Of a stretch of 64,000 nucleotides of DNA, positions 9,707 through 17,975 are shown piece after piece. The position numbers and the translations under genes were made by a program. Location: positions 1-64,000 of the forward strand of contig NZ_JACOGG010000016.1 in assembly GCF_014284365.1 (NCBI RefSeq). The letters are read 5' to 3'. Origin of the DNA: Cognatundibacterium rugosum. GTDB taxonomy: Bacteria; Pseudomonadota; Gammaproteobacteria; Burkholderiales; Burkholderiaceae_D. Each line of letters starts with the position of its first letter. Positions within the stretch are counted from its first letter, which is position 1. The notes beneath the pieces were generated by a model. The model was not told the origin of the DNA, ran no database searches, and saw only the letters and a program-made list of their open reading frames with translations.

Positions 9707-10866
9707 TTAGCCACTCCTGCCGATGCGGCGCCAGCGTCAACCGTGTTCACAGGTTTAGCAACAGCACCCAGAATGCTGACTTTCTGACCTGGCTTTAACA
9801 AGTTAACGCCAGCAGTGACTACGGCCTGTCCTTTAGTAATGCCATTTGCGATGATGACCGTTTCGCCGGAAGTGCCTCCCAGTTGCACTGGCACCAGCTT
9901 CGCCACACCGTCCTGCACTACCCAAACAGAGCTCACCCCTTTTTCCTGAAACAGTGCAGTCATCGGTAAACGAATCACGTCCCGTTCAGAACCGGTACGC
10001 AAACTTACGGTTGCCGTCATCCCCAGGCGTACATCCTGCACATCGGCAGGCAAGCTGATTTTTGCCAGATAGGTGCGGGTCGCAGGATCCGCCAGCGGCG
10101 ATAATTCACGGATTTTTCCGGCAATCGCCTTCCCGCTATCGGCCCATAAGCGGATCTGTATGTCGCTGAACTGCTTAATTGCATTAATCGCGTTTTCCGG
10201 AATACCAACCACCACATCCATCGCGCCCGACTGAGCAACCCTGACCACTGGTGTACCTGCCGCCACAACCTGTCCGATCTCGGCCTCCAGTGCGGTCACC
10301 ACCCCATCGATATCCGCCACCAGACTGGTGTAGGAAGACTGATTTAACTGGTTTTTATAGGCTGCCTGCGCCTGCTCAAACGTCGCCTGAGCAGCTTTAT
10401 AGGCGACTTCTTTGCTACCTAACACAGAAGCAGCAACAAAATTTTTAGTACGTAATTCCTGGTAACGTTTTAATTCAGCAGCAGCCAGATCGCGATTGCT
10501 TTCCGCAGATGTCAGCGCAGCCTTGGCCTGCATCTGGGCCAGCGCAATGTCCTGAGGATCCAGCTGCATCAGCACCTGACCACGTTTAACGGCGGTACCC
10601 AGCTCCACTTTTCTTGCCAGAATTTTACCTGGAACACGAAAACCCAATCTGGATTCAATATGCGGCCTCACCTCGCCAGATAACTCCAGCGACGCAGAGC
10701 TATCACTGACACCTGCGACAATGACGCGGACAGGGCGTATTACCTCTACCTTTTCAGGCGCTTTAGAGCAGGCCCCCAGTCCCAGCGCGGCAGTCAGGGC
10801 AAGAGCAATCGGCAAGCGCAGAGGTGCGTAGCCTTTCATGAGATTTGGTTTTTCTGGTGTTAACAC
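9703..10866 (-). CDS. RND efflux periplasmic adaptor (membrane fusion) lipoprotein
   Basis: Bridges the inner-membrane pump and an outer-membrane channel. The 387-residue protein begins with a lipoprotein signal peptide (lipobox LGAC near residue 33), then the barrel-sandwich, hairpin and beta-barrel regions typical of HlyD-like adaptors. The start taken is GTG at 10866 because AAAGGA lies 8 bases upstream; an ATG nine codons later is possible and gives the same mature lipoprotein. It is the first gene of the two-gene pump operon. No linked TetR-type regulator is seen. Confidence 0.92.
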   Translation of the reverse strand: MLTPEKPNLMKGYAPLRLPIALALTAALGLGACSKAPEKVEVIRPVRVIVAGVSDSSASLELSGEVRPHIESRLGFRVPGKILARKVELGTAVKRGQVLMQLDPQDIALAQMQAKAALTSAESNRDLAAAELKRYQELRTKNFVAASVLGSKEVAYKAAQATFEQAQAAYKNQLNQSSYTSLVADIDGVVTALEAEIGQVVAAGTPVVRVAQSGAMDVVVGIPENAINAIKQFSDIQIRLWADSGKAIAGKIRELSPLADPATRTYLAKISLPADVQDVRLGMTATVSLRTGSERDVIRLPMTALFQEKGVSSVWVVQDGVAKLVPVQLGGTSGETVIIANGITKGQAVVTAGVNLLKPGQKVSILGAVAKPVNTVDAGAASAGVAK

Positions 10867-11211
10867 TGGAATTTTCCTTTACTATGCTGGCTGAATGACG
10901 CACCTGTATCAAAATAACAAGGTAACTTATTTATAGGACTTACGCAAAGCTGTCCCGGCAAGACCAAAGCCTGTCGGGGTGGTAGAAGACATCGTTGGTA
11001 AGCGATGCCCCTTACTCCAGCAGGCGACATATTGCCTGACACCCTGGCTACACTCTGGCGGCGCAGGTAGTACGAACTGCGAGACAGGGAACCATCACAC
11101 CACAGGGCAATTTTGCGTAAACTTCAAATTACTGACTCAAAGGTTAGTTATTATATGTATCCCACTTGTCTTTGCCAATGACTTTTCAGTCATTAAAAAA
11201 TATCGCACACC
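10867..11211. other. 345-bp divergent intergenic region; possible miniature inverted-repeat element
   Basis: No convincing gene is seen. It must hold the promoters of the leftward pump operon and rightward hpnC. GGACTTACGCAAAGCTGTCCC at about 10937 and an imperfect inverted copy ending near 11124 (sharing TTACGCAAA and TGYCC) bound a stretch of about 190 bp. This could be a decayed miniature transposable element, but no clear target duplication is visible. Confidence 0.3.
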
Positions 11212-12021
11212 ATGTCTGTTGATCATTACGAGAATTTTCCTGTTGCATCACTGCTAATGCCCGCGCACTTGCGACCGGCGGTACAGGCTATTTATGCATT
11301 TGCGCGTCATGCTGATGACATCGCCGACGAGGGTAACTACTCCTCTGACTGGCGCTTACAACGCTTGCAAGAACTGGATGAGGACCTGGACCGCCTGCAG
11401 CATGGCGGGACGTGCAACCACCCACTGGTAAGCGCCTTAGTGCCTCATATACTGAAACACAGATTGCCCGTACCAGCCTTGCGCGACTTACTCTCCGCAT
11501 TCAGTCAGGACGTGATCAAGAAACGTTACCAGGATTTCTTTGAGCTCAGCGATTATTGCGCGCGCTCTGCCAATCCGGTAGGCAGACTGATGTTGCATCT
11601 GTATCAGCACGTGAGCCCACTGAATTTGCAGCAATCCGATGCGATTTGCAGTGCTTTGCAATTGATTAATTTCTGGCAGGATGTTGCCATCGATTGGGAT
11701 AAAGACCGCATCTACCTGCCGCTGGACGACATGGGCAGATTTCAGGTTTCTGAGTCAGATATACAAACACAGAATGTCAATGAGTCCTGGCAAGCTTTAT
11801 TGCGCTTTCAGGCACGGCGCGCGCGCGAGATGCTGTTGGCTGGCAGTCCGCTATGCAAGGCATTGGGTGGCCGGATAGGCTGGGAATTGCGTTTCGTCGT
11901 TCAGGGCGGTTTATTAATACTTGAACGCATAGAGCAAGCTAACTGTGATATTTTCCGGCGCCGGCCAGTCATCAAAAAAGCAGATTTCCCTCTGCTAGCC
12001 TGGCGCGCGCTGCGTATGTAA
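11212..12021 (+). CDS. hpnC: Hydroxysqualene synthase HpnC (squalene/phytoene synthase family)
   Basis: In the HpnCDE pathway this enzyme converts presqualene diphosphate to hydroxysqualene, on the way to squalene for hopanoids. The 269-residue protein has both aspartate-rich prenyl-diphosphate motifs, HADDIADE near residues 31-38 and QDVAIDWDKDRIYLP near 158-172, which bind magnesium and diphosphate. Its partners hpnD and hpnE lie 2.2 kb downstream behind three other genes, while in many relatives the three are adjacent. Confidence 0.9.
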   Translation: MSVDHYENFPVASLLMPAHLRPAVQAIYAFARHADDIADEGNYSSDWRLQRLQELDEDLDRLQHGGTCNHPLVSALVPHILKHRLPVPALRDLLSAFSQDVIKKRYQDFFELSDYCARSANPVGRLMLHLYQHVSPLNLQQSDAICSALQLINFWQDVAIDWDKDRIYLPLDDMGRFQVSESDIQTQNVNESWQALLRFQARRAREMLLAGSPLCKALGGRIGWELRFVVQGGLLILERIEQANCDIFRRRPVIKKADFPLLAWRALRM

Positions 12022-12139
12022 TACATCTCAGCCTGACTTTACGAACACAATGCACCAACTTGACAGGCAAATCTTGCTGTTCATCATCATTCAGTGCACA
12101 CTATCTTACCAAGCAAATTACACGCTAAGAAAGCCATCA

Positions 12140-12337
12140 ATGAAAACCACGATTCAACGCCTGACCCTGCTCGCCTGTGGTCTTATCGCACTCAATGGAT
12201 GCACCGTTATTGCGATTGCGGATGCTGCAGTCTCCACTACAGTCAAAGTAGGCAGTGCGGTCGTAGGCACTGCTGTTGATGTGACTGCAGCCGGAGTGAA
12301 AGCGGTCACGAACAGCAACGAAAAACCCGCTAAATAA
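12140..12337 (+). CDS. Small lipoprotein (65 residues)
   Basis: A lipoprotein signal peptide (MKTTIQRLTLLACGLIALNGC) with lipobox LNGC is followed by a short Ala/Val-rich segment with VVGTAVDV and a lysine-rich tail. This resembles a widespread group of very small proteobacterial lipoproteins (the group annotated NF038104 comes to mind, from memory). The ATG at 12140 is preferred over the longer frame from 12050 because it opens directly into the signal peptide. Function unknown; anchored in the inner or outer membrane. Confidence 0.7.
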   Translation: MKTTIQRLTLLACGLIALNGCTVIAIADAAVSTTVKVGSAVVGTAVDVTAAGVKAVTNSNEKPAK

Positions 12338-12369
12338 GCCCCTCTACTCAGCCCTCCCTCTTCAGCGCC

Positions 12370-13074
12370 ATGCCAAGTGAACAAAACATCGCCAGGCAAC
12401 GAACCGTGCAAAACGCGGCCAGGTCTGCAATGGCGGCGCTGACTGCGCTGATAGACGCCGGCGACAGTGAGCAAACGATCGCTGACAAGGCAAAAAATTT
12501 ATTGCGGCAGCAAGGCTATACAGACACCTGGTATTACGATTGCCACGCGCTGGTATTGCTGGGTTCACGCAGTTGCATGTCGGTTTCGGGGAAAACCTAC
12601 CAAGCGCAGACTGAGCCTGTTGGTCAAACCAATCTGATCACGGTTGATCTGAGTCCGCTTGATGAAGAATGCTGGGGTGATTTTGCACGTTCCTTTGTAG
12701 TGGAAAACGGCAGAGTCATTTCCCAACCTCAGTCACTGGAGTTTCAGAATGGGCTGCGCTTTGTACAAGCCATGCAGACTCACCTGCTGCGCATCGCACG
12801 CCCCGATTACACGTTCGGCCAGTTATTTGACTGGGCCAATTTACGCATCAGACAAAGCGGCTTCGTGAATCTCGATTATCGTAACAATGTCGGCCACAGC
12901 ATCGCAACGTCGAGAGAAAACCGACAGTTTATTGAGGCGAACAATGAAGCCCCGCTTTCATCGGTTGATTTTTTTAGTTTTGAACCCTTTGTGCGCCTGA
13001 AAGGTGGGCATTGGGGTTTCAAGCACGAAGGAATTTTTTTCTTCAATCAAGCCGGACTACTGGAAGAACTCTGA
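12370..13074 (+). CDS. M24-family (pita-bread fold) metallopeptidase-like protein
   Basis: The 234-residue protein keeps the five metal-ligand positions of the methionine aminopeptidase/Xaa-Pro peptidase fold: D93 (TVDLSP), D104 (WGDF), H176 (NVGHS), E205 (FSFEPF) and E220 (KHEG). This supports a dinuclear metal hydrolase. The substrate is unknown, since proteins of this type include aminopeptidases, prolidases and creatinases. It is shorter than prolidases because it lacks their N-terminal domain. It sits between hpnC and hpnD with no obvious link to squalene synthesis. Confidence 0.75.
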   Translation: MPSEQNIARQRTVQNAARSAMAALTALIDAGDSEQTIADKAKNLLRQQGYTDTWYYDCHALVLLGSRSCMSVSGKTYQAQTEPVGQTNLITVDLSPLDEECWGDFARSFVVENGRVISQPQSLEFQNGLRFVQAMQTHLLRIARPDYTFGQLFDWANLRIRQSGFVNLDYRNNVGHSIATSRENRQFIEANNEAPLSSVDFFSFEPFVRLKGGHWGFKHEGIFFFNQAGLLEEL

Positions 13075-13087
13075 AGCCTTCCCTCAA

Positions 13088-13115
13088 AAAAAAGCAGTTG
13101 CGCTGGCAACTGCTC
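13088..13115 (-). terminator. Terminator after the repeat lipoprotein
   Basis: AGCAGTTG (13093-13100) pairs with CAACTGCT (13107-13114). Leftward it is followed by eight T, and rightward by a T-rich stretch. It serves the convergent gene pair on either side. Confidence 0.8.
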
Positions 13116-13142
13116 CTTCTTTACCCGGCCAGTGACCTGGTT

Positions 13143-14027
13143 TTACACGCAATTAACAATGATATTTGTTGCAGCCGGATTGCTCATACTGACGGTACCA
13201 GTCGGATTTTGAATCGTGCACGTCTGCCCCGTTGGCTGCGTATCCACCTTCACTGAGTAGGCTGTACCATCCAGCAAACTCCAGTTGAAGTAATAAATAC
13301 CGATTGCGCTCACCAGTCGCTGATCCACTTTGCTACCGAATGTGTTCGACAAAGTCAGTGAAGAACCTGCATTCAAGCCCTTGACCGTAAAGCCGACCGG
13401 TACTGCCGGAACGCAGCTAACGCCAATATTGGCGGCGGCGTCTGGCGTGGTATTGTCGGCAGTTCCCGTGCCGTTCGACACCGTGCAATACCGAGCTGCA
13501 GGCGGAATAGAAACCGTGACTACATATGGCTTACCATGTGCAACATATTTACCTGCGAGTTGAAAAGCACCATTGGCAGAAACGATTTCCACGTAATCCT
13601 GCAAGGTATTTTTAACTGTGTCTGTTGTATTGGTGTTCAGCGTCAAATTACCCCCATCTGGCAGACCGCTGAGAGTACCTTTTAACTGCACATTTGGTAC
13701 GCAAGTGACAGCAACCGAATTATTGACGCCTTCCCCGCTCATTTTTCCAGTGCCGCCAGCGATATTGCAGTTAACGTATTTAGGCTGCGCAGCTGCAGTA
13801 ATCGAATAGCTCGCATTACTGGCAACATCAAAAGCGAAAGTCCCGTCAGCAGTCAAGGTCTTAAAAAAACCGCGCTCATTCTGCAGAGTCAGACTATTTG
13901 TACCACTTGTCCCCAAACCGGTCACCGTGCCACCAATTGATGTGTAGACAAAACCACCACATCCTGCCAATACAATACTGAGGCCACACGCCATGCCAAA
14001 AAATTTCGTTTTTTTCAAGATCTTCAT
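13143..14027 (-). CDS. Repeat-containing lipoprotein of unknown function
   Basis: The 294-residue protein has a lipoprotein signal with lipobox LAGC, then three related units of about 80-90 residues. Each starts near a glycine/leucine turn (GLGTSGTNSLTL, GLPDGGNLTL, GLNAGSSLTL) and ends in a cysteine pair (CNIAGGTG...VTCV, CTVSNGTG...VSCV, CTIQNPTG...VNCV). These look like small beta-sandwich repeats with a disulfide. Such repeats often precede larger extracellular domains in betaproteobacteria; here they stand alone. ATG at 14027 was chosen so that the signal peptide is N-terminal. Confidence 0.65.
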   Translation of the reverse strand: MKILKKTKFFGMACGLSIVLAGCGGFVYTSIGGTVTGLGTSGTNSLTLQNERGFFKTLTADGTFAFDVASNASYSITAAAQPKYVNCNIAGGTGKMSGEGVNNSVAVTCVPNVQLKGTLSGLPDGGNLTLNTNTTDTVKNTLQDYVEIVSANGAFQLAGKYVAHGKPYVVTVSIPPAARYCTVSNGTGTADNTTPDAAANIGVSCVPAVPVGFTVKGLNAGSSLTLSNTFGSKVDQRLVSAIGIYYFNWSLLDGTAYSVKVDTQPTGQTCTIQNPTGTVSMSNPAATNIIVNCV

Positions 14028-14266
14028 CCAGATGAGTAAAATTGGTGAAAACACGCCTGACAAGATGAGAGGCATATGACTTTTTACAGCCCGATATTAT
14101 ACGTTCTATATGAATTTGGTCGAATAATTCTACAAACTAGCTGTAAGTGCTACTAAAAGTACCGGCTAATCTTCCAGAATCAGCAGTTCGCGTTTGTTGT
14201 TCTGTTTGCAGTTTGCTAGGATAGCGGCTTTATCCGGCATTGTGCCGACTACTTACCCGATACAGC

Positions 14267-15100
14267 ATGTCTCCTGACGAATATTGCCAGCAAAAAGCGG
14301 CGCAAAGTGGCTCCAGTTTTTATTACAGCTTCCTGTTCTTACCGACAGAGCGCCGGCATGCAATCACCGCCTTATATGCATTCTGCCGCGAGGTCGATGA
14401 CGTGGTCGACGAAAGCACAGACGACATGGTGGCCAGATCCAAACTCAGTTGGTGGCGCAAAGAACTGCAAGCCATGCTGGATCAGCAACCGACACATCCG
14501 GTCACCAAAGCATTGCTCCCACACATGGCGACCTATCAACTGGATAGCAAGCATCTGTTTGCCATCATCGATGGCATGGAAATGGATCTGAATCAGACCC
14601 GTTATCTGGATTTTGCTGGCCTGCAAACCTATTGCTGGCATGTTGCGGGGGTCGTCGGTGTACTGTCCGCCAGCATTTTCGGCATCACCCATCCACAGAC
14701 CAAAGAATTTGCTGAGAAACTGGGGCTCGCCTTCCAGATGACTAATATCATTCGCGATGTGGGTGAAGATGCACGTAAAGGCCGCATCTATCTTCCTGTG
14801 AATGAATTGCAGGAATTTAAAGTCACCGCCGCTGACATACTCAATGCCAGACATAGCGCACAATTCGAGGCGCTGATGCAGTTTCAGTACGAGCGCGCGC
14901 AAAGGCTGTATGACGAGGCATTTGCCCTGCTACCGCCACAAGACCGCAAGGCGCAACGAACTGGCCTGATCATGGCGGCGATTTATCGTGCCTTACTGAT
15001 AGAAATCCAGCGTGATGGCTTCCATGTGCTCACACAACGCATTTCACTGACGCCAATCCGTAAGCTCTGGCTGGCCTGGAAAACCTATATCCGTGGCTGA
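14267..15100 (+). CDS. hpnD: Presqualene diphosphate synthase HpnD
   Basis: Condenses two farnesyl diphosphates to presqualene diphosphate, the first committed step to squalene. The 277-residue protein has the aspartate-rich motifs CREVDDVVDE (near 41-50) and RDVGEDARKGRIYLP (near 162-176) of the squalene/phytoene synthase family. The frame extends upstream to a TTG at 14240, but the ATG at 14267 (MSPDEYCQQKAA) fits family N-termini better; no strong ribosome site is seen for either. It overlaps hpnE by 8 bp, so the two are probably translationally coupled. Confidence 0.92.
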   Translation: MSPDEYCQQKAAQSGSSFYYSFLFLPTERRHAITALYAFCREVDDVVDESTDDMVARSKLSWWRKELQAMLDQQPTHPVTKALLPHMATYQLDSKHLFAIIDGMEMDLNQTRYLDFAGLQTYCWHVAGVVGVLSASIFGITHPQTKEFAEKLGLAFQMTNIIRDVGEDARKGRIYLPVNELQEFKVTAADILNARHSAQFEALMQFQYERAQRLYDEAFALLPPQDRKAQRTGLIMAAIYRALLIEIQRDGFHVLTQRISLTPIRKLWLAWKTYIRG

Positions 15101-16445
15101 TTCCACACTTCAGATCGCCGTGATAGGCGCAGGCTGGGCCGGTTGCAGCGCCGCGGTCAAGCTGACGCAGGCCGGACATACAGTATGCCTGCTGGAGGCC
15201 AGTGCCCATGCCGGCGGACGCGCGCGACGTGTTGACCTGCAGGACTATGCACTGGATAACGGCCAGCACATCCTGCTAGGCGCTTATCGTGACAGTCTGG
15301 CCCTCATGCGTGAACTGGGGCTGCATCCTGAGCAATTGTTCAAAAGACTGCCGCTGCAAATGATTTATCCGCCAGCGACTGACGGTATGCATTTTCTGGC
15401 ATCTGGCTGGCCTGCCCCCCTGCATCTGTTGATGGCATTGTGGCGCGCGCGCGGCCTGAGCCGCGAAGACAAACAGGCGCTGGCACGCTTCTCGACAACA
15501 GCGCGCTGGATGAACTGGCAGCTACACCAGGATTGCAGCGCAGAAGAATTACTGGTTCGCTTTGAGCAAACACCGCGCTTAACCGAGTTGATGTGGAATC
15601 CCTTATGTGTCGCGGCACTGAACACGCCGCCAGCACTGGCTTCGGCGCAAGTGTTTTTGAATGTGCTCAGAGATAGCCTGGGTGCGAGTCGCAGCGCTTC
15701 CGACATGCTGCTGCCGGTGCGCGATCTGGGTAGCTTATTGCCTCAGGCTGCGATCGACTACCTCGATAGCAGAGCAGCAGAAATCCGCCTCTCTTGTCCT
15801 GTGCGACAAATTCAGAAGTCAGACAACGGCAAATGGACATTACATACAGGCGCAGGCAGCGTCTGTCTGGCAGACCAGGTGGTGATTGCAACTGACAGTA
15901 AGAACGCAGCGCGCCTGCTGAACCCGCTGACAGGGCCAGAATTCAGGTCGATACCCGATTACGACTATGCGGCCATCACTACAATTTATTTGCAATATGG
16001 ACCGGAAATACGCCTGGAGCGTGCCATGTTTGCATTACGCGAACTGCCAGAGCGCGCGCATTGGGGGCAGTTTGTATTTGATCGCGGTCAGTTACATGCT
16101 GAACAGGCGGGCTTGCTGGCAGTCGTGATCAGCGCGCCAACCAAGACGCTGGAACTGACGCACGAAGAGCTTGCAACACAAGTCGCACTCCAGTTGGCTG
16201 AATCACTGCAAAACCCGGCGTTACAGCAGCCAGTCTGGTTCCAAATCATCACAGAAAAGCGCGCAACCTATCTGTGTCGCCCGAATTTGAACAGACCGGA
16301 CAACCGCAGTACTGTGCCTGGCATTTATCTGGCCGGCGACTACACGGCTGGCGATTATCCTGCGACCTTAGAAGCTGCCGTCCGCAGCGGGATAGCAGCA
16401 GCACACCTGCTCATTGCTGATGCAAAAAAACGCATCAGGAATTAA
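15093..16445 (+). CDS. hpnE: Hydroxysqualene dehydroxylase HpnE (FAD amine-oxidase family)
   Basis: Reduces hydroxysqualene to squalene using FAD, the last step of the HpnCDE route. The 450-residue protein opens with the dinucleotide-binding motif GAGWAGCSAA (residues 12-21), has the GG-doublet AGGRAR near 43, and closes with a FAD-contact motif around YLAGDYTAGDYPATLEAA. It starts with GTG at 15093 inside the end of hpnD. No squalene-hopene cyclase gene is in the window, so the end product (hopanoid or other triterpene) is not shown here. Confidence 0.9.
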   Translation: MADSTLQIAVIGAGWAGCSAAVKLTQAGHTVCLLEASAHAGGRARRVDLQDYALDNGQHILLGAYRDSLALMRELGLHPEQLFKRLPLQMIYPPATDGMHFLASGWPAPLHLLMALWRARGLSREDKQALARFSTTARWMNWQLHQDCSAEELLVRFEQTPRLTELMWNPLCVAALNTPPALASAQVFLNVLRDSLGASRSASDMLLPVRDLGSLLPQAAIDYLDSRAAEIRLSCPVRQIQKSDNGKWTLHTGAGSVCLADQVVIATDSKNAARLLNPLTGPEFRSIPDYDYAAITTIYLQYGPEIRLERAMFALRELPERAHWGQFVFDRGQLHAEQAGLLAVVISAPTKTLELTHEELATQVALQLAESLQNPALQQPVWFQIITEKRATYLCRPNLNRPDNRSTVPGIYLAGDYTAGDYPATLEAAVRSGIAAAHLLIADAKKRIRN

Positions 16446-16450
16446 TCAGT

Positions 16451-17827
16451 TCACAGATCATCCAGATCACGGATTTTGCTCATGGCCTCGTCAATACGGT
16501 CAACGCTGATGATCCTCAACCCCTCAATGCCTTGTTTAGGCGCATTTGCTTTTGGAATCATCGCCACAGTGAAGCCCAGTTTTGCGGCTTCGCGCAAACG
16601 CTCCTGGCCACGCGGTGCAGGTCGGATTTCACCGGCCAGTCCGACCTCACCAAACACCACCAGATGACGCGGCAAAGGCTTATTCCGCATCGACGAGTTG
16701 ATCGCCAGCAGCACAGCCAGATCGGCCGCTGGCTCGGCAATCTTCACGCCTCCCACCGCATTGATAAACACGTCCTGATCAAAAGCTGCCACTCCGGCAT
16801 GTCTGTGCAATACTGCCAATAACATCGCCAGCCGGTTTTGCTCCAGACCGACGGACAAGCGACGTGCATTCGGCGCATGCGAACTGTCAACCAAGGCCTG
16901 AATTTCCACCAGCAAGGGCCGGGTTCCCTCCTGTGTCACCATCACACAAGAACCGGCGACCTGGGTATCATGCTGGGACAAGAACAGAGCTGAGGGGTTG
17001 GAGACACCACGCAAACCGCGTTCGCTCATGGCGAACACGCCCAGCTCATTGACTGCACCGAAACGGTTTTTGATCGCACGCACCAGTCGGAAGCTGGAGT
17101 GCGTATCGCCCTCAAAATACAAGACCGTGTCAACGATATGTTCCAGCACACGCGGCCCGGCCAAAGCGCCCTCTTTGGTCACATGCCCGACCAGAATCAT
17201 AGTGACATTCATGGTTTTCGCGACACGCGTCAGTTGTGCTGCACATTCACGCACTTGAGCTACTGAACCCGGTGCAGAACTCAATGCATCCGAATACAGC
17301 GTCTGTATCGAGTCGATCACCACCACCTGGGGCTGATGATCCGATAAAGTATTGAGGATTTTTTCGAGCTGAATTTCGGCCTGTAAGGCCAGCCCTGCCG
17401 TTTCTATACCCAGCCTGTGCGCACGCAAGGCAATCTGGGCACCGGATTCCTCACCGCTCACGTATAAAACTTTTTTCGAGCGTGCCAAGTTGGCCAGGGC
17501 TTGTAATAGCAACGTGGATTTACCTATGCCCGGATCGCCACCGATTAATACCACACCGCCCGGAACCAGGCCACCTCCCAGTACGCGGTCAAACTCTTCA
17601 ATACTGGTGCTGAAACGCGGCACGTCGGCTGCCTCAATATCCGACAAATTGAGTACAGGCGCGGTCTGCGCCAGACTTTGCGGTTTCGCCGAGTAACGGT
17701 TGCCAGCACTTTCAACCAAGGTTTCCACCAGCGTGTTCCACTGCCCACAGGATGGACACTGTCCGGCCCATTTATTGACGACACCACCGCACTCGGTACA
17801 GGTGTAATTGGTCTTCGCTTTTGCCAT
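16451..17827 (-). CDS. radA: DNA repair protein RadA (Sms)
   Basis: RecA-related ATPase that drives branch migration during recombinational repair. The 458-residue protein shows the N-terminal zinc motif (CTECG and CPSCG), Walker A GGDPGIGKST, the RadA-specific KNRFG motif and a C-terminal Lon-protease-like domain. Its stop lies 5 bp from that of hpnE, in convergent orientation, with no visible terminator between them. Confidence 0.96.
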   Translation of the reverse strand: MAKAKTNYTCTECGGVVNKWAGQCPSCGQWNTLVETLVESAGNRYSAKPQSLAQTAPVLNLSDIEAADVPRFSTSIEEFDRVLGGGLVPGGVVLIGGDPGIGKSTLLLQALANLARSKKVLYVSGEESGAQIALRAHRLGIETAGLALQAEIQLEKILNTLSDHQPQVVVIDSIQTLYSDALSSAPGSVAQVRECAAQLTRVAKTMNVTMILVGHVTKEGALAGPRVLEHIVDTVLYFEGDTHSSFRLVRAIKNRFGAVNELGVFAMSERGLRGVSNPSALFLSQHDTQVAGSCVMVTQEGTRPLLVEIQALVDSSHAPNARRLSVGLEQNRLAMLLAVLHRHAGVAAFDQDVFINAVGGVKIAEPAADLAVLLAINSSMRNKPLPRHLVVFGEVGLAGEIRPAPRGQERLREAAKLGFTVAMIPKANAPKQGIEGLRIISVDRIDEAMSKIRDLDDL

Positions 17828-17975
17828 ATATTTTGCTGTAACTTTCAGGATTCCCGAATAAACACTGATATTTTAACCAGTATTGAATAATTCGCCTGCG
17901 CTATTTCAGCCGATGCTACAGATTTTCATGGTATAAAGCAGACCGATAACACTTTGTAACAGGCACATAACAAGC

